64,000 nt of DNA. Origin: Reinekea sp. G2M2-21. GTDB taxonomy: Bacteria; Pseudomonadota; Gammaproteobacteria; Pseudomonadales; Natronospirillaceae. The notes beneath the pieces are model-generated. The model was not told the origin of the DNA, ran no database searches, and was given only the letters and a program-made list of their open reading frames with translations. The DNA is taken from positions 393,664 through 457,663 of the forward strand of contig NZ_JADPQG010000004.1 of the NCBI RefSeq assembly GCF_015687175.1, written 5' to 3'. Within the stretch, counting starts at the first letter, position 1. Each line of letters begins with the position of its first letter. The position numbers and the translations under genes were made by a program. Positions 61,116-64,000 of this stretch are shown here, piece by piece.

Positions 61116-61583
61116 TCAGTTTGCGGGTTTTTCTTCATCGGTAATGAAATCCGTTCGCTTCAGACCATAAGTCTCTGACAGCGTACCTTCCTCATTCGGC
61201 GCTTTGGGCGCGTAATCGCGGGGGCCTGTGTGTTCATCTGTGACAGGCTTACTGACAGGTGCCAGGTCTTCCAGTCTGGTTTCACCCGAACGAGCAGACT
61301 CCAGTCGATATTCGGGTTTTACGAATTGTTCCGCACCATGATTTAAATGATCCTGAATACGGGAATAGTTTTTGTTCAGCTCTTCAATCAATTCCGTCGT
61401 ACGGCTGAAATGTTCAGTTACGTTAATCTGATAGGATTGATGTTGTTGCTTCAGTTCATCCAATTGTCTGCGTAACCCGGAGCGGTCCTGTCCATCCCTT
61501 TTCAACAGCACCCGACTGATCAGGGCGCCGACTAAAAAAGCAGCAAAAAGGGCGGCAGCAAAAGTTGTCCATTGCATTTGCAT
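61116..61583 (-). CDS. zapG: ZapG/YhcB envelope protein (DUF1043)
   Basis: A protein of 155 residues with one N-terminal membrane span (about 5-22), then a coiled coil (QLDELKQQHQSYQINVTEHF) and a disordered acidic tail. YhcB/ZapG links cell division and envelope growth. The ATG at 61583 has GGAG nine bases upstream; a TTG at 61598 is less likely. Confidence 0.9.
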   Translation of the reverse strand: MQMQWTTFAAALFAAFLVGALISRVLLKRDGQDRSGLRRQLDELKQQHQSYQINVTEHFSRTTELIEELNKNYSRIQDHLNHGAEQFVKPEYRLESARSGETRLEDLAPVSKPVTDEHTGPRDYAPKAPNEEGTLSETYGLKRTDFITDEEKPAN

Positions 61584-61741
61584 TGTATCTGTCTCCAAAA
61601 GTTAACTGTGCACAGATTCAAGTATAGCGTCTTCCGATTTGTGCGACATAATTAATAAGGCTTAAACAATTGTGCCTAACAGTCATTGATTGTCTGGGTG
61701 GCCACGATACAATCGCCGCATTATTTGGTTTGGAGTGACGA

Positions 61742-62845
61742 ATGAATTCGCCTTGGGCTCGTTATCAGCAAGATTTGACCCGTAAAGACTTTACCCATGA
61801 CCTGTCACAGGAGCAGGCCGTCAAAGCGTTGCAAGGTGTTTACGAGCAGCTTATAAAACGTTCAGGCAAGGAAAAAGCCTGGTACGGCAAGCTATCGGCC
61901 AAATTAGGTGCAAAGCCCGATAAAGTGAAGGGATTGTATTTTTGGGGTGGTGTCGGTCGAGGCAAAACCTATTTGATGGATACCTTCTACGACGCCATTC
62001 CCTTTCCGGAAAAGAATCGTCTGCACTTCCATCACTTCATGCGTTTGGTTCATGAACAATTGAAGGTACACAAGGGCAAGTCGGACCCGCTCAAGATCGT
62101 CGCACGCGAATTTGCTGAACAAGTTCGCGTTCTGTGCTTTGATGAGTTCTTTGTCAGTGACATTGGCGACGCAATGATTTTAGCAAATTTACTGGAAACT
62201 TTGTTCGACGAAGGCGTAACGCTCATTGCTACATCTAATATTGAGCCGGATCAGCTCTATAAAGATGGGCTGCAGCGGAAGTTGTTTCTACCGGCAATTG
62301 AATTAATCACACAACATGTTGCCGTCCTGAATGTCGATGGCGGCACGGATTATCGATTGCGCACCCTCAAGCAGGTAGAGATTTTTCATTCGCCGCTCGA
62401 CGAAGCTGCCGAGCAAAATCTGATGACCAGTTTTCAGAAGCTGGCGCCCGATGTCGATGAAGCGAAATCCGACGCAGATCTGGATATTCTAGGGCGAAAG
62501 ATAAGAGCCCGCTGGGTGTGCGATGACGTTGTCTTATTTGATTTTAAGGATATCTGTGAAGGTCCCAGATCGCAGAATGACTACATCGAGGTTGCTCAAC
62601 GGTTCCATGCTGTACTGATCAGTAATATTCCAGTTTTTAACGGGAAGAACGATGACTCCGCCCGGCGCTTCATTAATCTTGTGGATGAATTTTATGATCG
62701 CAGTGTGAAATTGCTTTTGACGGCGGAGCAGGCTGTTGAGCACTTGTATTTGGATGGCAAATTGTCATTTGAATTTCAGCGCACGGTCAGTCGTCTTTTG
62801 GAAATGCAATCTGAAGAGTACCTGGAGGCAGCCCATAAAGCCTAA
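61742..62845 (+). CDS. zapE: ZapE cell-division ATPase (AFG1 family)
   Basis: A protein of 367 residues. Walker A is GGVGRGKT at 69-76 and Walker B LCFDEFFVSD. ZapE acts at the Z-ring during late division under stress. It is divergent from zapG, as in many gammaproteobacteria. GGAG precedes the ATG. Confidence 0.96.
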   Translation: MNSPWARYQQDLTRKDFTHDLSQEQAVKALQGVYEQLIKRSGKEKAWYGKLSAKLGAKPDKVKGLYFWGGVGRGKTYLMDTFYDAIPFPEKNRLHFHHFMRLVHEQLKVHKGKSDPLKIVAREFAEQVRVLCFDEFFVSDIGDAMILANLLETLFDEGVTLIATSNIEPDQLYKDGLQRKLFLPAIELITQHVAVLNVDGGTDYRLRTLKQVEIFHSPLDEAAEQNLMTSFQKLAPDVDEAKSDADLDILGRKIRARWVCDDVVLFDFKDICEGPRSQNDYIEVAQRFHAVLISNIPVFNGKNDDSARRFINLVDEFYDRSVKLLLTAEQAVEHLYLDGKLSFEFQRTVSRLLEMQSEEYLEAAHKA

Positions 62846-63905
62846 ACAAACGCCCAAGGACAATAATGTAGAGCTGCTTCTGAGTGACTTGCATCACCGC
62901 ATTTCAGGCGTCAGTTCTTCAGTTCGAGCACTGGTACCCGCAACAACTCAAACATTTTCCACCGCGTTGGTGTTCCGCAAGCCAATGTCGGGTTACTCAA
63001 TCGTGACCTTGTATGAAGCATGGAAAATATTGCGGATGCCTATTTTTAACAGGCCGTTTCGCATATGGCATGTTCGCCGCAATAATGAAATGTTTTGGGC
63101 GATAGTCGCTCGAGATTTACTTCACCTTAATGTCCGCATTGTCTTTACCAGCGCGGCTATTCGCCGCCACAGCTGGTATCCAAGACAATTGATTAAAAAA
63201 ATGGATGCCGTCATTGCGTGCAGTTCGAAAGCAGCTTCTTTTGTTCCTCACGTCTATAGGGTTGTTCCCCACGGTGTTGACCTTCAGCGGTTTGAGCATG
63301 GTTTAGCTACTGTGCCTGAATTGGCGCGTTTGGCGGGAAGGGGGCGGGTGGTAGGCATTGTCGGTCGTGTTCGGCCTGAAAAGGGCACCGATTTGTTCGT
63401 ACGAAGTATGTTGGAAAGTATGCGACTGTATGACGATGTTTGCGCAGTCATCGTCGGTAAAGCAACGGCCAAATACCAACCGTTTAAAACGCAGCTTATA
63501 AATCTGATATCAGCCGCGGGTTTTTCAGATCGTTTCTTGTGGTTAAACGAAGTTGGCTTGGAAAACATGCCCGCGGTTTATCACGCATTGGATATCGTCT
63601 GTGCGCCGGCGCTTTATGAGGGGTTTGGGCTTGTACCCATAGAAGCTATGGTTTCGGGTACTGCTGTCGTTGCGTCGAAAACGGGTGCCTATGAAGATAT
63701 GGTCGTCGAAGGTAAGAATGGTCTTCTCGTTGACTGTGGGGATCAGAATCAACTGCAAAATGCACTTATATCCATTTTAGACGGTGGAACGGATCTGGCG
63801 TCCTTCAAAGCTGAAGGTCAAAAGATTGTGCGGGAGAAGTTCTCTCTTCAGAGTGAGTTCGACGGTATTTCCAAGGTGTATGAGCAGCTTTGGTCAGAAA
63901 AATAA
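62835..63905 (+). CDS. GT4-type glycosyltransferase with apparent AUA start
   Basis: About 356 residues. A GT-B fold: the N-half begins NNVELLLSDLHHRISGVSS, and the C-half has GIVGRVRPEKGTDLFV and the nucleotide-sugar motif EGFGLVPIE (E-x7-E), typical of WaaG-like enzymes of lipopolysaccharide or exopolysaccharide synthesis. No ATG, GTG or TTG fits the N-terminus. ATA at 62835 has GGAGG six bases upstream and gives (M)KPKQTPKDNNVELLL, overlapping the zapE stop by 11 bases. The only in-frame ATG (62736) is 110 bases inside zapE. The start is therefore uncertain. Confidence 0.85.
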   Translation: MKPKQTPKDNNVELLLSDLHHRISGVSSSVRALVPATTQTFSTALVFRKPMSGYSIVTLYEAWKILRMPIFNRPFRIWHVRRNNEMFWAIVARDLLHLNVRIVFTSAAIRRHSWYPRQLIKKMDAVIACSSKAASFVPHVYRVVPHGVDLQRFEHGLATVPELARLAGRGRVVGIVGRVRPEKGTDLFVRSMLESMRLYDDVCAVIVGKATAKYQPFKTQLINLISAAGFSDRFLWLNEVGLENMPAVYHALDIVCAPALYEGFGLVPIEAMVSGTAVVASKTGAYEDMVVEGKNGLLVDCGDQNQLQNALISILDGGTDLASFKAEGQKIVREKFSLQSEFDGISKVYEQLWSEK

Positions 63906-63924
63906 AATAAATCTTTTTTAGTTG

Positions 63925-63952
63925 TTGACTCCGAAAAATCCCTCCCTATAAT
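63925..63952 (+). promoter_or_regulatory. strong rRNA/tRNA-type promoter at the window edge
   Basis: TTGACT (63925-63930), a 16-base spacer and TATAAT (63947-63952), followed by GCGCCTCC as in rrn P1 promoters. An A/T-rich UP-like segment precedes it. ACCTT/AAGGT can form a hairpin further down, like an rrn leader boxB. The gene lies beyond the window. Confidence 0.75.
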
Positions 63953-64000
63953 GCGCCTCCGCTGCTTAGGGAAGACCTTTAAGAAGGTTGTAAGTAAGCA

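Overview
The window reads as a chromosomal core segment of a marine-type gammaproteobacterium, probably of the Oceanospirillales/Pseudomonadales branch. This is inferred from gene content and order (miaB-ybeZ-ybeY-corC, the yrbG-kdsD-lptCAB-rpoN-hpf-ptsN-rapZ-npr block, ibaG-murA-hisG-hisD-hisC, degS, Nif3, cysDN), not from a database search. Coding density is high, the genome has moderate GC, and TTG/GTG starts recur. There is no prophage, CRISPR array or secretion cluster.

Layout. 1-8.5 kb: a membrane protein that looks like a histidine kinase without a usable ATP site, an M16 protease, the CnoX thioredoxin-TPR chaperone, and a three-gene molybdenum hydroxylase operon (MobA-like transferase, 2Fe-2S subunit, Mo subunit). 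8.5-19 kb: a 266-bp inverted-repeat element, a SetA-like MFS exporter, uvrA with a LexA box lying in its promoter spacer, an MFS gene, ssb, an RmlD-like protein, a PilZ protein, ispB, and rplU-rpmA. 19-30 kb: obg, proB, tag, a small methyltransferase, an RND/MMPL exporter with an acidic repeat, and the RNA-metabolism operon miaB-ybeZ-ybeY-corC. 30-38.7 kb: the most accessory part, with two tiny single-span membrane proteins, a Bax-type glucosaminidase, riboflavin synthase, elaA, a GntR regulator divergent from a D-lactate dehydrogenase, an AAC(6')-type acetyltransferase split by a decayed element, and an ECF sigma/ChrR pair.

38.7-48 kb: one long leftward series, yrbG, kdsD, lptC, lptA, lptB, rpoN, hpf, ptsN, rapZ, npr, mgtE, darP. 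It covers KDO supply, the LPS export bridge, sigma-54 and the nitrogen phosphotransferase branch. The usual kdsC is missing between kdsD and lptC. 48-50 kb: the place where mlaFED would be expected holds only non-coding DNA with a fragment of the same element that broke the acetyltransferase gene; an orphan mlaC survives and mlaB is absent. 50-64 kb: ibaG, murA, hisG-hisD-hisC, a malZ glucosidase, degS, a Nif3 protein, cysDN, zapG/yhcB, zapE and a glycosyltransferase with an apparent AUA start. The window ends on a strong promoter of the rRNA type.

No clearly new multi-gene system is present. The observations most worth following are the tiny membrane-protein pair at 30.36-30.68 kb, the shared decayed element linking the broken acetyltransferase and the lost mla genes, the shrunken APS-kinase-like tail on CysN, and several regulatory sites (LexA, ECF, GntR operator, cysD palindrome).
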